The notes under the pieces: generated by a model
What the model was told of the DNA's origin: nothing
The model's input: the letters and a program-made list of their open reading frames with translations, nothing else
Database searches by the model: none
Shown here: positions 35,601-48,782 of the stretch, piece by piece
Numbering within the stretch: position 1 is the stretch's first letter
Layout of the letters: each line of letters starts with the position of its first letter
Made by a program: the position numbers and the translations under genes
Origin: Budorcas taxicolor
Taxonomy: Eukaryota > Chordata > Mammalia > Artiodactyla > Bovidae
Direction of reading: 5' to 3'
DNA length: 64,000 nt
NCBI RefSeq assembly: GCF_023091745.1
Contig: NW_026291481.1
Coordinates: forward strand, 2,232,001-2,296,000

Positions 35601-38600
35601 GCACGACCCTGGAGTTCCTCTGGCCGTTCCTGTTGAGAGGGCCTCCTCTTGAGATGCGACGGGAACGCCGGGAATTCTTTCCCGACGAAGCAGGGAAAGG
35701 ATCCGTCACCTCGAGCTAAGAGGCGGAAACGGGGCTCCTCTGGATGTCGGTGGGACCCTCGTGTTTCCTCTCGAGTGGAGACGGGTATGTCGGGGAACTT
35801 CTTGAGTTGCACCAAGGGTGTGAAGGACCCTTTCGACGTTCCAGAGGTGAGGTGTGATTAGACCCGAGAAGCCTCTGCGGAAATGGGCCTCATCTCGCCT
35901 GCAGGGGAGAACCTCCTGGATATTCTCGAGTTGCGGCAGGTCTTCTCGAGTTACGACCTGGACCTCAGGGACCCGCTCTGGTGGCCTCAGGAAGGGCCAG
36001 TCCCCATGCGAGTTGCTAGGGGCCATCTCCGGATTCCTCTCCCATCGATGCCGGGGCCTAAGACCTTGTGTGGAGACGGGGCCGGAACCTGAGCATTCCT
36101 CTCCAGTGTTGACGTGGATCTTGGGGTGCCTCTGAGTCTCCCCAGGGGAGTCAGGCCTCGTCTCGAGTGGGGGCATGCACGTACGCTTCCCTCCCGAGCT
36201 GCAGCAGTAGGGTTCACGCTTCTTGTCATGTAGATCAAGGGATCTGTGTCTTTCCCTCGAGGCTTTCCCTCGAGGCTTTCCCACAGGGCTGTGCCAAGTG
36301 CCACCTTGGTGTGAGTCGATCCTCGGCGTGAAAGACGAGCCGGTGAAGGGAAAAGAGGTTCCTCTGGAATGGACTGAGATATCTGGGGGACTCTTGGAAT
36401 GGTGGCACGACCCTAGAGTTCCTCTCGCCGTTCCTGTTGAGAGGGCCTACTCTTGAGATGCGACGGGAACGCCGGGAATTCTTTCCCAAAGAAGCAGGGA
36501 AAGGATCCGTCACCTCGAGCTACGAGGCGGAAACGGGCTCCTCTGGATGTGGGCGGGACCCTCGTGTTTCCTCTCGAGTGGAGACGGGTATGTCGGGGAA
36601 CTTCTTGAGTTGCACCAAGGGTGTGAAGGACCCTTTCGACGTTCCAGAGGTGAGGTGTGATTAGCCCCGAGAAGACTCTGCGGAAATGGGCCTCATCTCG
36701 CCTGCAGGCGAGAACCTCCTGGATATTCTCGAGTTGCGGCAGGTCTTCCCTAGTTTCGACGGGGACCTCAGGGACCCGCTCTGGTGGCCTCAGGTAGGAA
36801 CAGTCCCCATGCGAGTTGCTAGGGGCCATCTCGGGATTCCTCTCCCATCGATGCCGGGGCCTAAGACCTTGTGTGGAATCGGGGCCGGAACCTGAGCATT
36901 CCTCTCCAGTGATGACGTGGATCTTGGGGTGCCTCTGAGTCTCCCCAGGCGAGTCAGGCCTCGTCTCGAGTGGGGGCATGCACGTGCGCTTCCCTCCCGA
37001 GCTGCAGCAGTAGGGTTCACACTTCCTGTCACGGGGATCAAGGGATCTGTGGCTTTCCCTCGAGGCTTTCCCTCGAGGCTTTCCCACGAGGCTTTCCCAC
37101 AGGGCTGTGCCAAGTGCCACCTTGGTGTGAGTCGATCCTCGGCGTGAAAGACGAGCCGGTGAAGGGAAAACAGGTTCCTCTGGAATGGACTGAGACCTCT
37201 GGGGGCTCTTGGAATGGTGGCACGACCCTGGAGTTCCTCTCGCCGTTCCTGTTGAGAGGGCCTCCTCTTGAGATGTGACGGGAACGTCGGGAAAACTTTC
37301 CCGACGAAGCAGGGAAAGGATCCGTCACCTCGAGCTACGAGGGGGAAACGGGGCTCCTCTGGATGTGGGCGGGACCCGCGTGTTTCCTCTCGAGTGGAGA
37401 CGGGTATGTCGGGGAACTTCTTGAGTTGCACCAAGGGTGTGAAGGACCCTTTCGACGTTCCAGAGGTGAGGTGTGATTAGTCCCGAGAAGCCTCTGTGGA
37501 AATGGGCTTCATCTCGCCTGCAGGGGAGAACCTCCTGGATATTCTCGAGTTGCGGCAGGTCTTCTCGAGTTACGACGGGGACCTCAGGGACCCGCTCTGG
37601 TGGCCTCAGGAAGGGCCAGTCCCCATGCGAGTTGCTAGGGGCCATTTCGGGATTCCTCTCCCGTCGATGCCGGGGCCTAAGACCTTGTGTGGAGTCGGGG
37701 CCAGGACCAGAGGATTCCTCTCCAGTGTTGACATGGATTTTGTGGTGCCTCTGAGTCTCCCCAGGGGAGTCAGGCCTCGTCTCGAGTGGGGGGATGCACG
37801 TGCGCTTCCCTCCCAAGCTGCCGCAGTAGGGTCACGCTTCCTGTCACGTGGATCAAGGGATCTGTGGCTTTCCCTCGAGGCTTTCCCTCGAGGCTTTCCC
37901 ACGAGGCTTTCCCACAGGGCTGTGCCAAGTGCCACCTTGGTGTGAGTCGATCCTCGGCGTGAAAGACGAGCCGGTGAAGGGAAAACAGGTTCCTCTGGAA
38001 TGGACTGAGACATCTGGGGGACTCTTGGAATGGTGGCACGACCCTAGAGTTCCTCTCGCCGTTCCTGTTGAGAGGGCCTACTCTTGAGATGCGACGGGAA
38101 CGCCGGGAATTCTTTCCCAAAGAAGCAGGGAAAGGATCCGTCACTTCGAGCGACGAGGCGGAAACGGGCTCCTCTGGATGTGCGGGGGACCCTCGTGTTT
38201 CCTCTCGAGTGGAGACGGGTATGTCGGGGAACTTCTTGAGTTGCACCAAGGGTGTGAAGGACCCTTTCGACGTTCCAGAGGTGAGGTGTGATTAGTCCCG
38301 AGAAGCCTCTGTGGAAATGGGCTTCATCTCGCCTGCAGGGGAGAACCTCCTGGATATTCTCGAGTTGCGGCAGGTCTTCTCGAGTTACGACGGGGACCTC
38401 AGGGACCCGCTCTGGTGGCCTCAGGAAGGGTTAGTCCCCATGCGAGTTGCTAGGGGCCATCTCGGGATTCCTCTCCCGTCCATGTCGGGGCCTAAGACAT
38501 GTGTGGATTCGGGACCGGACCCTGAGCATTCTTGTCCAGTGTTGACGTGGATCTTGGGGTGCCTCTGAGTCTCCACAGGGGAGTCAGGCCTCGTCTCGAG

Positions 38601-39546
38601 TGGGGGCATGCACGTGCGCTTCCCTCCCGTGCTGCAGCAGTAGGGTTCACGCTTCCTGTCACGTGGATCAAGGGATCTGTGGCTTTCCCTCGAGGCTTTC
38701 CCTCGAGGCTTTCCCACGAGGCTTTCCCACAGGGCTGTGCCAAGTGCCACCTTGGTGGGAGTCGATCCTCGGCGTGAAAGACGAGCCGGTGAAGGGAAAA
38801 GAGGTTCCTCTGGAACGGACTGAGACATCTGGGGGACTCTTGGAATGGTGGCACGACCCTGGAGTTCCTCTCGCCGTTCCTGTTGAGAGGGCCTCCTCTT
38901 GAGATGCGACGGGAACGCCGGGAATTCTTTCCCGACGAAGCAGGGAAAGGATCCGTCACCTCGAGCTACGAGGCAGAAACGGGGCTCCTCTGGATGTGGG
39001 AGGGACCCTCGTGTTTCCTCTCGAGTGGAGATGGGTATGTCGGGGATCTTCTTGAGTTGCACCAAGGGTGTGAAGGACCCTTTCGACGTTCCAGAGGTGA
39101 GGTGTGATTAGTCCCGTGAAGCCTCTGTGGAAATGGGCTTCATCTCGCCTGCAGGGGAGAACCTCCTGGATATTCTCGAGTTTCGGCAGGTCTTCTCGAG
39201 TTACGACGGGGACCTCAGGGACCCGCTCTGGTGGCCTCAGGAAGGGCCAGTCCCCATGCGAGTTGCTAGGGGCCATCTCGGGATTCCTCTCCCGTCGATG
39301 CCGGGGCCTAAGACCTTGTGTGGAGTCGGGGCCAGGACCAGAGGATTCCGCTCCAGTGTTCACATGGATTTTGGGGTGCCTCTGAGTCTCCCCAGGGGAG
39401 TCAGGCCTCGTCTCGAGTGGGGGGATGCACGTTCGCTTCCCTCCCAAGCTGCCGCAGTAGGGTCACGCTTCCTGTCACGTGGATCAAGGGATCTGTGGCT
39501 TTCCCTCGAGGCTTTCCCTCGAGGCTTTCCCACGAGGCTTTCCCAC
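32620..39546 (+). repeat. Mosaic array of the same monomer types
   Basis: Anchors are 33241 (T6), 34045 (T3), 34859 (CTTCGAGG type, T5), 35649 (T2), 36453 (T3), 37268 (T4), 38084 (T3') and 38899 (T6). The monomers from 32451 and from 34859 have matching lengths (790, 804, 814 or 815 bp; period 2,408 bp), yet the middle monomers differ in type: 33241 is GGGAGGGACC and 35649 is GAGCTAAGAGG. The stretch 33815-34500 matches 36223-36908 (shared CTTCCCTAGTTTCG near 34337 and 36745), and 38140-39400 matches 6700-7960. Segments have been shuffled at sub-monomer scale. Confidence 0.85.
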
Positions 39547-42500
39547 AGGGCTGTGCCAAGTGCCACCTTGGTGGGAGTCGATCCTCGGCGTGAAAGACGA
39601 GCCGGTGAAGGGAAAAGAGATTCCTCTGGAAAGGACTGAGACATCTGGGGGACTCTTGGAATGGTGGCACGACCCTGGAGTTCCTCTCGCCATTCCTTTG
39701 AGAGGGCCTCCTCTTGAGATGCGACGGGAACGCCGGGAAATCTTTCCCGACGAAGCAGGGAAAGGATCCGTCACCTCGAGCTACGAGGCGGAAACGGGGC
39801 TCCTTTGGATGTGGACGGGACCCTCGTGTTTCCTCTCGAGTGGAGACGGGTATGTCGGGGAACTTCTTGAGTTGCACCAAGGGTGTGAAGGACCCTTTCG
39901 ACATTCCAGAGGTGAGGTGTGATTAGCCCCGAGAAGCCTCTGCGGAAATGTGCTTCATCTCGCCTGCATGGGAGAACCTCCTGGATATTCTCGAGTTGCG
40001 GTAGGACTTCTCGAGTTACGACGGGGACCTCAGGGACCCGCTCTGGTGGCCTCAGGAAGGGCCAGTGCCCATGCGAGTTGCTAGGGGCCATCTCGGGATT
40101 CCTCTCCCATCGATGCCGGGGCCTAAGACCTTGTGTGGAGTCGGGGCCGGAACCTGAGCATTCCTCTCCAGTGTTGACGTGGATCTTGGTGTGCCTCTGA
40201 GTCTCCCCAGGGGAGTCAGGCCTCGTCTCGAGTGGGGGCATGCACGTGCAGTTCCCTCCCGAGCTGCAGCAGTAGGGTTCACGCTTCCTGTCACGTGGAT
40301 CAAGGGATCTGTGGCTTTCCCTCGAGGCTTTCCCACAGGGCTGTGCCAAGTGCCACCTTGGTGTGAGTCGATCCTCGGCGTGAAAGACGAGCCGGTGAAG
40401 GGAAAAGAGGTTCGTCTGGAATGGACTGAGACATCTGGGGGACTCTTGGAATGGTGGCACGACCCTGGAGTTCCTCTCGCGTTCCTGTTGAGAGGGCCTC
40501 ATCTTGAGATGCGACGCGAACGCCGGGAAATCTTTCCCGACGAAGCAGGGAAAGGATCCGTCACCTCGAGCTACGAGGCGGAAACGGGGCTCCTCTGGAT
40601 GTGGGCGGGACCCTCGTGTTTCCTCTCGAGTGCAGACGGGCATGTCGGGGAACTTCTTGAGTTGCACCAAGGGTGTGAAGGACCCTTTCGACGTTCCAGA
40701 GGTGAGGTGTGATTAGCCCCGAGAAGCCTCTGCGGAAATGGGCCTCATCTCGCCTGCAGGGGAGAACCTCCTGGATATTCTCGAGTTGCCGCAGGTCTTC
40801 TCGAGTTACGACGGGGACCTCAGGGACCGGCTCTGGTGGCCTCAGGAAGGGCCAGACCCCATGCGAGTTGCTAGGAGCCATCTCGGGATTCCTCTCCCGT
40901 CAATGCCGTGGCCTAAGACCTTGTGTGTTGTCGGAGCCGGGACCAGAGGATTCCTCTCCAGTGTTCACATGGAATTTGGGGTGCCTCTGAGTCTCCCCAG
41001 GGGAGTCAGGCCTCGTCTCGAGTGGGGGTATGCACGTGCGCTTCCCTCCCGAGCTGCCGCAGTATGGTCACGCTTCCTGTCACATGGATCAAGGGATCTG
41101 TGGCTTTCCCTTGAGGCTTTCCATCGAGGCTTTCCCACGAGGATTTCCCACAGGGCTATGCCAAGTGCCACCTTGGTGTGAGTCGATCCTCGGCGTGAAA
41201 GACGAGCCGGTGAAGGGAAAAGAGGTTCCTCTGGAATGGACTGAGACATCTGGGGGACTCTTGGAATGGTGGCACGACCCTGGAGTTCCTCTCGCCGTTC
41301 CTGTTGAGAGGGCCTCCTCTTGAGATGCGACGGGAACGCCGGGAATTCTTTCCCGACGAAGCAGGGAAAGGATCCGTCACCTCGAGCTACGAGGCGGAAA
41401 CGGGGCTCCTCTGGATGTGGGCGGGACCCTCGTGTTTCCTCTCGAGTGGAGACGGGTATGTCGGGGAACTTCTTGAGTTGCACCAAGGGTGTGAAGGACC
41501 CTTTCAACTTTCCAGAGGTGAGGTGTGATTAGTCCGGAGAAGCCTCTGGGAAATGGGCCTCATCTCGCCTGCAGGGTAGAACCTCCTGGATATTCTCGAG
41601 TTGCGGCAGGTCTTCTCGAGTTACGACGGGGACCTCAGGGACCCGCTCTGGTGGCCTCAGGGAGGGCCAGTCCCCATGCGAGTTGCTAGGGGCCATGTCG
41701 GGATTCCTCTCCCGTCGATGCCGGGGCCTAAGCCCTTGTGTGGAGTCGGGGCCAGGACCAGAGGATTCCTCTCCAGTGTTGACATGGATTTTGGGGTGCC
41801 TCTGAGTCTCCCCAGGGGAGTCAGGCCTCGTCTCGAGTGGGGGGATGCACGTGAGCTTCCCTCCCAAGCTGCCGCAGTAGGGTCACGCTTCCTGTCACGT
41901 GGATCACGGGATCTGTGGCTTTCCCTCGAGGCTTTCCCTCGAGGCTTTCCCACGAGGCTTTCCCACAGGGCTGTGCCAAGTGCCACCTTGGTGGGAGTCG
42001 ATCCTCGGCGTGAAAGACGAGCCGGTGAAGGGAAAAGAGATTCCTCTGGAAAGGACTGAGACATCTGGGGGACTCTTGGAATGGTGGCACGACCCTGGAG
42101 TTCCTCTCGCCATTCCTTTGAGAGGGCCTCCTCTTGAGATGCGACGGGAACGCCGGGAAATCTTTCCCGAGGAAGCAGGGAAAGGATCCGTCACCTCGAG
42201 CTACGAGGCGGAAACGGGGCTCCTTTGGATGTGGACTGGACCCTCGTGTTTCCTCTCGAGTGGAGACGGGTATGTCGGGGAACTTCTTGAGTTGCACCAA
42301 GGGTGTGAAGGACCCTTTCGATGTTCCAGAGGTGAGGTGTGATTAGCCCCGAGAAGCCTCTGCGGAAATGGGCTTCATCTCGCCTGCATGGGAAAACCTC
42401 CTGGATATTCTCGAGTTGCGGCAGGTCTTCTCGAGTTACGACGGGGACCTCAGGGACCCGCTCTGGTGGCCTCAGGAAGGGCCAGTCCACATGCGAGTTT

Positions 42501-45500
42501 CTAGGGGCCATCTCGGGATTCCTCTCGCGTCCATGCCGGGGCCTAAGACCTTGTGTGGATTCGGGACCGGACCCTGAGCATTCCTCTCCAGTGTTGACGT
42601 GGATCTTGGGGTGCCTCTGAGTCTCCCCAGGGGAGTCAGGCATCGTCTCGAGTGGGGGCATGCACGTGCGCTTCCCTCCCGTGCTGCAGCAGTAGGGTTC
42701 ACGCTTCCTGTCACGTGGATCAAGGGATCTGTGGCTTTCCCTCGAGGCTTTCCCTCGAGGCTTTCCCACGAGGCTTTCCCACAGGGCTGTGCCAAGTGTC
42801 ACCTTGGTGGGAGTCGATCCTCGGCGTGAAAGACGAGCCGGTGAAGGGAAAAGAGATTCCTCTGGAATGGACTGAGACATCTGGGGGACTCTTGGAATGG
42901 TGGCACGACCCTGGAGTTCCTCTCGCCATTCCTTTGAGAGGGCCTCCTCTTGAGATGCGACGGGAACGCCGGGAATTCTTTCCCGACGAAGCAGGGAAAG
43001 GATCCGTCACCTCGAGCTACGAGGCGGAAACGGGGCTCCTTTGGATGTGGGCGGGACCCTCGTGTTTCCTCTCGAGTGGAGACGGGTATGTCGGGGAACT
43101 TCTTGAGTTGCACCAAGGGTGTGAAGGACCCTTTCGACGTTCCAGAGGTGAGGTGTGATTATCCCCGAGAAGCCTCTGCGGAAATGGGCCTCATCTCGCC
43201 TGCATGGGAGAACCTCCTGGATATTCTCGAGTTGCGGCAGGTCTTCTCGAGTTACGACGGGGACCTCAGGGACCCGCTCTGGTGGCCTCAGGAAGGGCCA
43301 GTCCCCATGCGAGTTGCTAGGGGCCATCTCGGGATTCCTCTCCCATCGATGCCGGGGCCTAAGACCTTGTGTGGAGTCGGGGCTGGAACCTGAGCATTCC
43401 TCTCCAGTGTTGACGTGGATCTTGGTGTGCCTCTGAGTCTCCCCAGGGGAGTCAGGCCTCGTCTCGATTGGGGGCATGCACGTGCGCTTCCCTCCCGAGC
43501 TGCAGCAGTAGGGTTCACGCTTCCTGTCACGTGGATCAAGGGATCTGTGGCTTTCCCTCGAGGCTTTCCCTCGAGGCTTTCCCACGAGGCTTTCCCACAG
43601 GGCTGTGCCAAGTGCCACCTTGGTGTGAGTCGATCCTCTGCGTGAAAGACGAGCCGGTGAAGGGAAAAGAGGTTCCTCTGGAATGGACTGAGACATCTGG
43701 GGGACTCTTGGAATGGTGGCACGACCCTGGAGTTCCTCTCGCCGTTCCTGTTGAAAGGGCCTCCTCTTGAGATGCGACGCGAATGCCGGGAAATCTTTCC
43801 CGACGAAGCAGGGAAAGGATCCGTCACCTCGAGCTACGAGGCGGAAACGGGGCTCCTCTGGATGTGGGCGGGACCCTCGTGTTTCCTCTCGAGTGGAGAT
43901 GGGTATGTCGGGGAACCTCTTGAGTTGCACCAAGGGTGGGAAGGACCCTTTCGACGTTCCAGAGGTGAGGTGTGATTAGCCCCGAGAAGCCTCTGCGGAA
44001 ATGGGCCTCATCTCGCCTGCAGGCGAGAACCTCCTGGATATTCTCGAGTTGCGGCAGGTCTTCTCGTGTTACGACGGGGACCTCAGGGACCCGCTCTGGT
44101 GGCCTCAGGAAGGGCCAGTCCCCATGCGAGTTGCTAGGGGCCATCTCGGGATTCCTCTCCCGTCGATGCCGGGGCCTAAGAACTTGTGTGGAGTCGGGGC
44201 CGGAACCTGAGGATTCCTCTCCAGTGTTGACATGGATCTTGGGGTGCGTCTGAGTCTACCCAGGGGAGTCAGGCCTCGTCTCGATTGGGGTTATGCACGT
44301 GCGCTTTCCTCCCAAGCTGCAGCAGTAGTGTCACGCTTCCTGTCACGTGGATCAAGGGATCTGTGCCTTTCCCTCGAGGCTGTCCCTCAAGGCTTTCCCA
44401 CGAGGCTTTCCCACAGGGCTGTGCCACGTGCCACCTTGGTTTGAGTCCATCCTCGGCGTGAAAGACGAGCCGGTGAAGGGAAAAGAGGTTCCTCTGGAAT
44501 CGACTGAGACATCTGGGGGACTCTTGGAATGGTGGCACGACCCTGGAGTTCCTCTCGCTGTTCCTGTTGAGAGGGCCTCCTCTTGAGATGCGACGGGAAC
44601 GCCGGGAATTCTTTCCCGACGAAGCAGGGAAAGGATCCCTCATCTCGAGCTACGAGGCGGAAACGGGGCTCCTCTGGATGTGGGCGGGACCCTCGTGTTT
44701 CCTCTCGAGTGGAGACGGGTATGTCGGGGAACTTCTTGAGTTGCACCAAGGCTGTGAAGGACCCTTTCGAAGTTCCAGAGGTGAGGTGTGATTAGCCTCG
44801 AGACGCCTCAGCGGAAATGGGCCTCACCTCGCCTGGAGGGGCGAACCTCCTGGATTTTCTCGAGTTGCGGCAGGTCTTCTCGAGTTACGACGGGGACCTC
44901 AGGGACCCGCTCTGGTGGCCTCAGGAAAGGCCAGTCCCCATGCGAGTTGCTAGGGGCCATCTCGGGATTCCTCTCCCGTCGATGCCGGGGCCTAAGTCGT
45001 CGTGTGGAGTCGGGGCCGGAACCTGAGGATTCCTCTCCAGTGTTGCCATGGAACTTGGGGTGCCTCTGAGTCTCCCCAGGGGAGTCAGGCCTCGTCTCGA
45101 GTGGGGGCATGCACGGGCGCTTTCCTCCTGAGCTGCAGCAGTAGTGTCAGGCTTCCTGTCACGTGGATCAAGGGATCTGTGGCTTTCCCTCGAGGCTTTC
45201 CCACAGGACTTGGCCACGTGCCACCTTGGTTTGAGTCGATCCTCGGCGTGAAAGACGAGCCGGTGAAGGGAAAAGAGGTTCCTCTGGAATGGACTGAGAC
45301 ATCTGGGGGACTCTTGGAATGGTGGCACGACCCTGGAGTTCCTCTCGCCGTTCCTGTTGAGAGGGCCACCTCTTGAGATGCGACATGAACGCCGGGAATT
45401 CTTTCCCGACGAAGCAGGGAAAGGATCCCTCATCTCGAGCTACGAGGCGGAAACGAGGCTCCCCTGGATGTGGGCGGGACCATCGTGTTTCCTCTAGAGT

Positions 45501-46107
45501 GGAGACGGGTATGTCGGGGAACTTCTTGAGTTGCACCAAGGGTGTGAAGGACCCTTTTGACGTTCCAGAGGTGAGGTGTGATTAGCCCCGAGAAGCCTCT
45601 GCGGAAATGGGCCTCATCTCGCCTGGATGGGAGAACCTCCTGGATATTCTCGAGTTGCGGCAGGTCTTGTCGAGTTACGACGGGGACCTCAGGGACCCGC
45701 TCAGGTGGCCTCAGGAAGGGCCAGTCCCCATGCGAGTTGCTAGGGGCCATCTCGGGATTCCTCTTCCATCGATGCCAGGGCCTAAGACCTTGTGTGGAGT
45801 CGGGGCCAGGATCAGAGGATTCCTCTCCAGTGTTGACATGGATTTTGGGGTGCCTCTGAATCTCCCCAGGGGAGTCAGGCCTCGTCTCGTGTGGGGGCAT
45901 GCACGTGCCCTTCCCTCCCCAGCTGCCGCTGTAGGGTCACGCTTCCTGTCACGTGGATCAAGGGATCTGTGGCTTTCCCTCGAGGCTTTCCCTCGAGGCT
46001 TTCCCACGAGGCTTTCCCAAAGGGCTGTGCCAAGTGCCACCTTGGTGTGAGTCGATCCTCGGCGTGAAAGACGAGCCGGTGAAGGGAAAAGAGGTTCCTC
46101 TGGAATG
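39547..46107 (+). repeat. Block A, copy 2 (eight monomers)
   Basis: Anchors are 39714, 40504, 41320, 42134, 42950, 43767, 44583 and 45373, matching 168 to 5828 one for one. By eye I find about twenty differences over 6.56 kb, for example G607 against C40153, the loss of one C near 40480, AAA at 1810-1812 against GAC at 41355-41357, and GGGCCTTCTCGG near 4593 against GGGCCATCTCGG near 44138. This pair is close, but older than the 7,264-bp duplication. Confidence 0.92.
44235..45445 (+). repeat. B-like monomers inside block A, copy 2
   Basis: Same B-type words as at 4690-5900, at the same relative positions. The transfer of B-like sequence therefore predates the duplication of block A. A later change is GGTTTGAGTCC near 44438 in place of GGTGTGAGTCC near 4893, which resembles the GGTTTGAGTCG found one monomer on, near 45231. 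Confidence 0.75.
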
Positions 46108-46321
46108 GGCTGAGACATCTGGGGGACTCTTGGAATGGTGGCAGGACCCTGGAGTTCCTCTCGCCGTTCCTGTTGAGAGGGCCTCCTCTTGAGTTGCGAC
46201 GGGAACGCTGGGAATTCTTTCCCGACGAAGCAGCCAAAGGATCCTTCACCTCGAGCTACGAGGCGGAAACGGGGCTCCTCTGGATGTGGGCGGGACCCAC
46301 GTGTTTCCTCTCGAGTGGAGA

Positions 46322-48120
46322 CGGTTATGTCGGGGAACTTCTTGAATTGCACCAAGGGTGTGAAGGACCCTTTCGACGTTCCAGAGGTGAGGTGTGATTA
46401 GCCCCGAGAAGCCTCTGCGGAAATGGGCCTCATCTCGCCGGCAGGGGAGAACCTCCTGGATATTCTCGAGTTGCGGCAGGTCTTCTCGAGTTACGACGGG
46501 GACCTCAGGGACCCGCTCTGGTGGCCTCAGGAAGGGTTAGTCCCCATGCGAGTTGCTAGGGGCCATCTCGGGATTCCTCTCCCGTCCATGCCGGGGCCTA
46601 AGACCTTGTGTGGATTCGGGACCGGACCCTGAGCATTCCTCTCCAGTGTTGACGTGGATCTTGGGGTGCCTCTGAGTCTCCCCAGGGGAGTCAGGCATCG
46701 TCTCGAGTGGGGGCATGCACGTGCGCTTCCCTCCCGTTCTGCAGCAGTAGGGTTCACGCTTCCTGTCACGTGGATCAAGGGATCTGTGGCTTTCCCTCGA
46801 GGCTTTCCCTCGAGGCTTTCACACGCGGCTTTCCCACAGGGCTGTGCCAAGTGCCACCTTGGTGGGAGTCGATCCTCGGCGTGAAAGACGAGCCGGTGAA
46901 GGGAAAAGAGATTCCTCTGGAATGGACTGAGACATCTGGGAGACTCTTGGAATGGTGGCACGACCCTGGAGTTCCTCTCGCCGTTCCTGTTGAGAGGGCC
47001 TCCTCTTGAGATGCGACGGGAACGCCGGGAAATCTTTCCCGGCGAAGCAGGGAAAGGATCCGTCACCTCGAGCTACGAGGCGGAAACGGGGCTCCTCTGG
47101 ATGTGGGCGGGACCCTCGTGTTTCCTCTCGAGTGCAGAGGGGCATGTCGGGGAACTTCTTGAGTTGCACCAAGGGTGTGAAGGACCCTTTTGACGTTCCA
47201 GAGGTGAGGTGTGATTAGCCCCGATAGGCCTCTGTGGAAATAGGCCTCATCTCGCCTGCAGAGGAGAACCTCCTGGATATTCTCGAGTTGCGGCAGGTCT
47301 TCTCGAGTTACGACGGGGACCTCAGGGACCCGCTCTGGTGGCCTCAGGAAGGGCCAGTCCCCATTCGAGTTGCTAGGGACCATCTCTGGATTCCTCTCCC
47401 GTCCATGCCGGGGCCTAAGACCTTGTGTGGAGTCGGGGCCGGAACCTGAGCATTCCTCTCCAGTGTTGACATGGATCTTGGGGTGCCTCTGAGGCTCCCC
47501 AGGGGAGTCAGGCCTCGTCTCGATTGGGGCATGCACGTGCGCTTTCCTCCCGAGCTGCAGCAGTAGGGTCACGCTTCCTGTAACGTGGATCAAGGCATCT
47601 GTGGCTTTCCCTCGAGGCTTTCCCTCGAGCCTTTCCCACGAGGCTTTCCCACAGAGCTGTGCCAAGTGCCACCTTGGTGTGAGTCGATCCTCGGCGTGAA
47701 AGACGAGCCGGTGAAGGGAAAAGAGTTTCCTCTGGAATGGGCTGAGACATCTGGGGGATTCTTGGAATGGTGGCACGACTCTGGAGTTCCTCTCGCCGTG
47801 CCTGTTGAGAGGGCCTCCTCTTGAGATGCGAGGGGAACTGCGGGAATTCTTTCCCAAAGAAGAAGGGAAAGGATCCGTCACCTCGAGATACGAGGCGGAA
47901 ACGGGGCTCCTCTGGATGTGGAAGGGATCCTCGTGTTTCCCCTCGAGTGGAGACGGGTATGTCGGGGAACCTCTTGAGTTGCACCAAGGGTGGGAAGGAC
48001 CCTTTCGACGTTCCAGAGGTGAGGTGTGATTAGCCCCGAGAAGCCTCTGCGGAAATGGGCCTCATCTCGCCTGCAGGGGAGAACCTCCTGGATATTCTCG
48101 AGTTGCGGCAGGTCTTCTCG
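46322..48120 (+). repeat. 2,461-bp-spaced repeat, copy 1
   Basis: Matches 48783-50582. Shared private words are ACGGTTATGTCGG, CTGCAGAGGAGAACC, CTGTAACGTGG, CCACAGAGCTG and GATGCGAGGGGAACTGCGG. Between the two copies (48121-48782) the pair no longer matches; that gap contains the five-unit minirepeat. Only about 1.8 kb of the 2,461-bp period is thus still recognisable as duplicated. Confidence 0.8.
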
Positions 48121-48418
48121 AGTTTCGACGGGGACCTCAGGGACCCGCTCTGCAGGCCTCAGGAAGGGCCAGTCCCCATGCGAGTTGCTAGGGGCCATCT
48201 CGTTATTCCTCTTCCAACGAGGCCGGGGCCTAAGAACTTGTGTGGAGTCGGGGCTGGAACCTGAGCATTCCTCTCCAGTGTTGACGTGGATCTTGGGGTG
48301 CCTCTGAGTCTCCCCAGGGGAGTCAGGCCTCGTCTCGAGTGGGGGCATGCACGTGAGCTTCCCTCCCAAGCTGCCGCAGTAGGGTCACGCTTCCTGTCAC
48401 GTGGATCACGGGATCTGT

Positions 48419-48483
48419 GGCTTTCCCTCGAGGCTTTCGCTCGAGGCTTTCCCTCGAGGCTTTCCCTCGAGGCTTTCCCACAG
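48419..48483 (+). repeat. 13-bp minirepeat, five-copy allele (only one in window)
   Basis: Five units, the second with GGCTTTCGC. This gives the longest monomer in the window, 829 bp (anchor 47821 to 48650). It is 13 bp longer than the common form, so the minirepeat expands as well as contracts. Confidence 0.93.
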
Positions 48484-48782
48484 GGCTGTGCCAAGTGCCA
48501 CCTTGGTGTGAGTCGATCCTTGGCGTGAAAGACGAGCCGGTGAAGGGAAAAGAGGTTCCTCTGGAATGGACTGAGTCATCTGGGGGACTCTTGGAATGGT
48601 GGCACGACCCTGGAGTTCCTCTCGCCGTTCCTGTTGAGAGGGGCTACTCTTGAGATGCGACGGGAACGCCGGGAATTCTTTCCCAAAGATGCAGGGAAAG
48701 GATTCGTCACCTCGAGCTACGAGGCGGAAACGGGGCTCCTCTGGATGTGGGCGGGACCCTCGTGTTTCCTCTCCAGTGGAGA

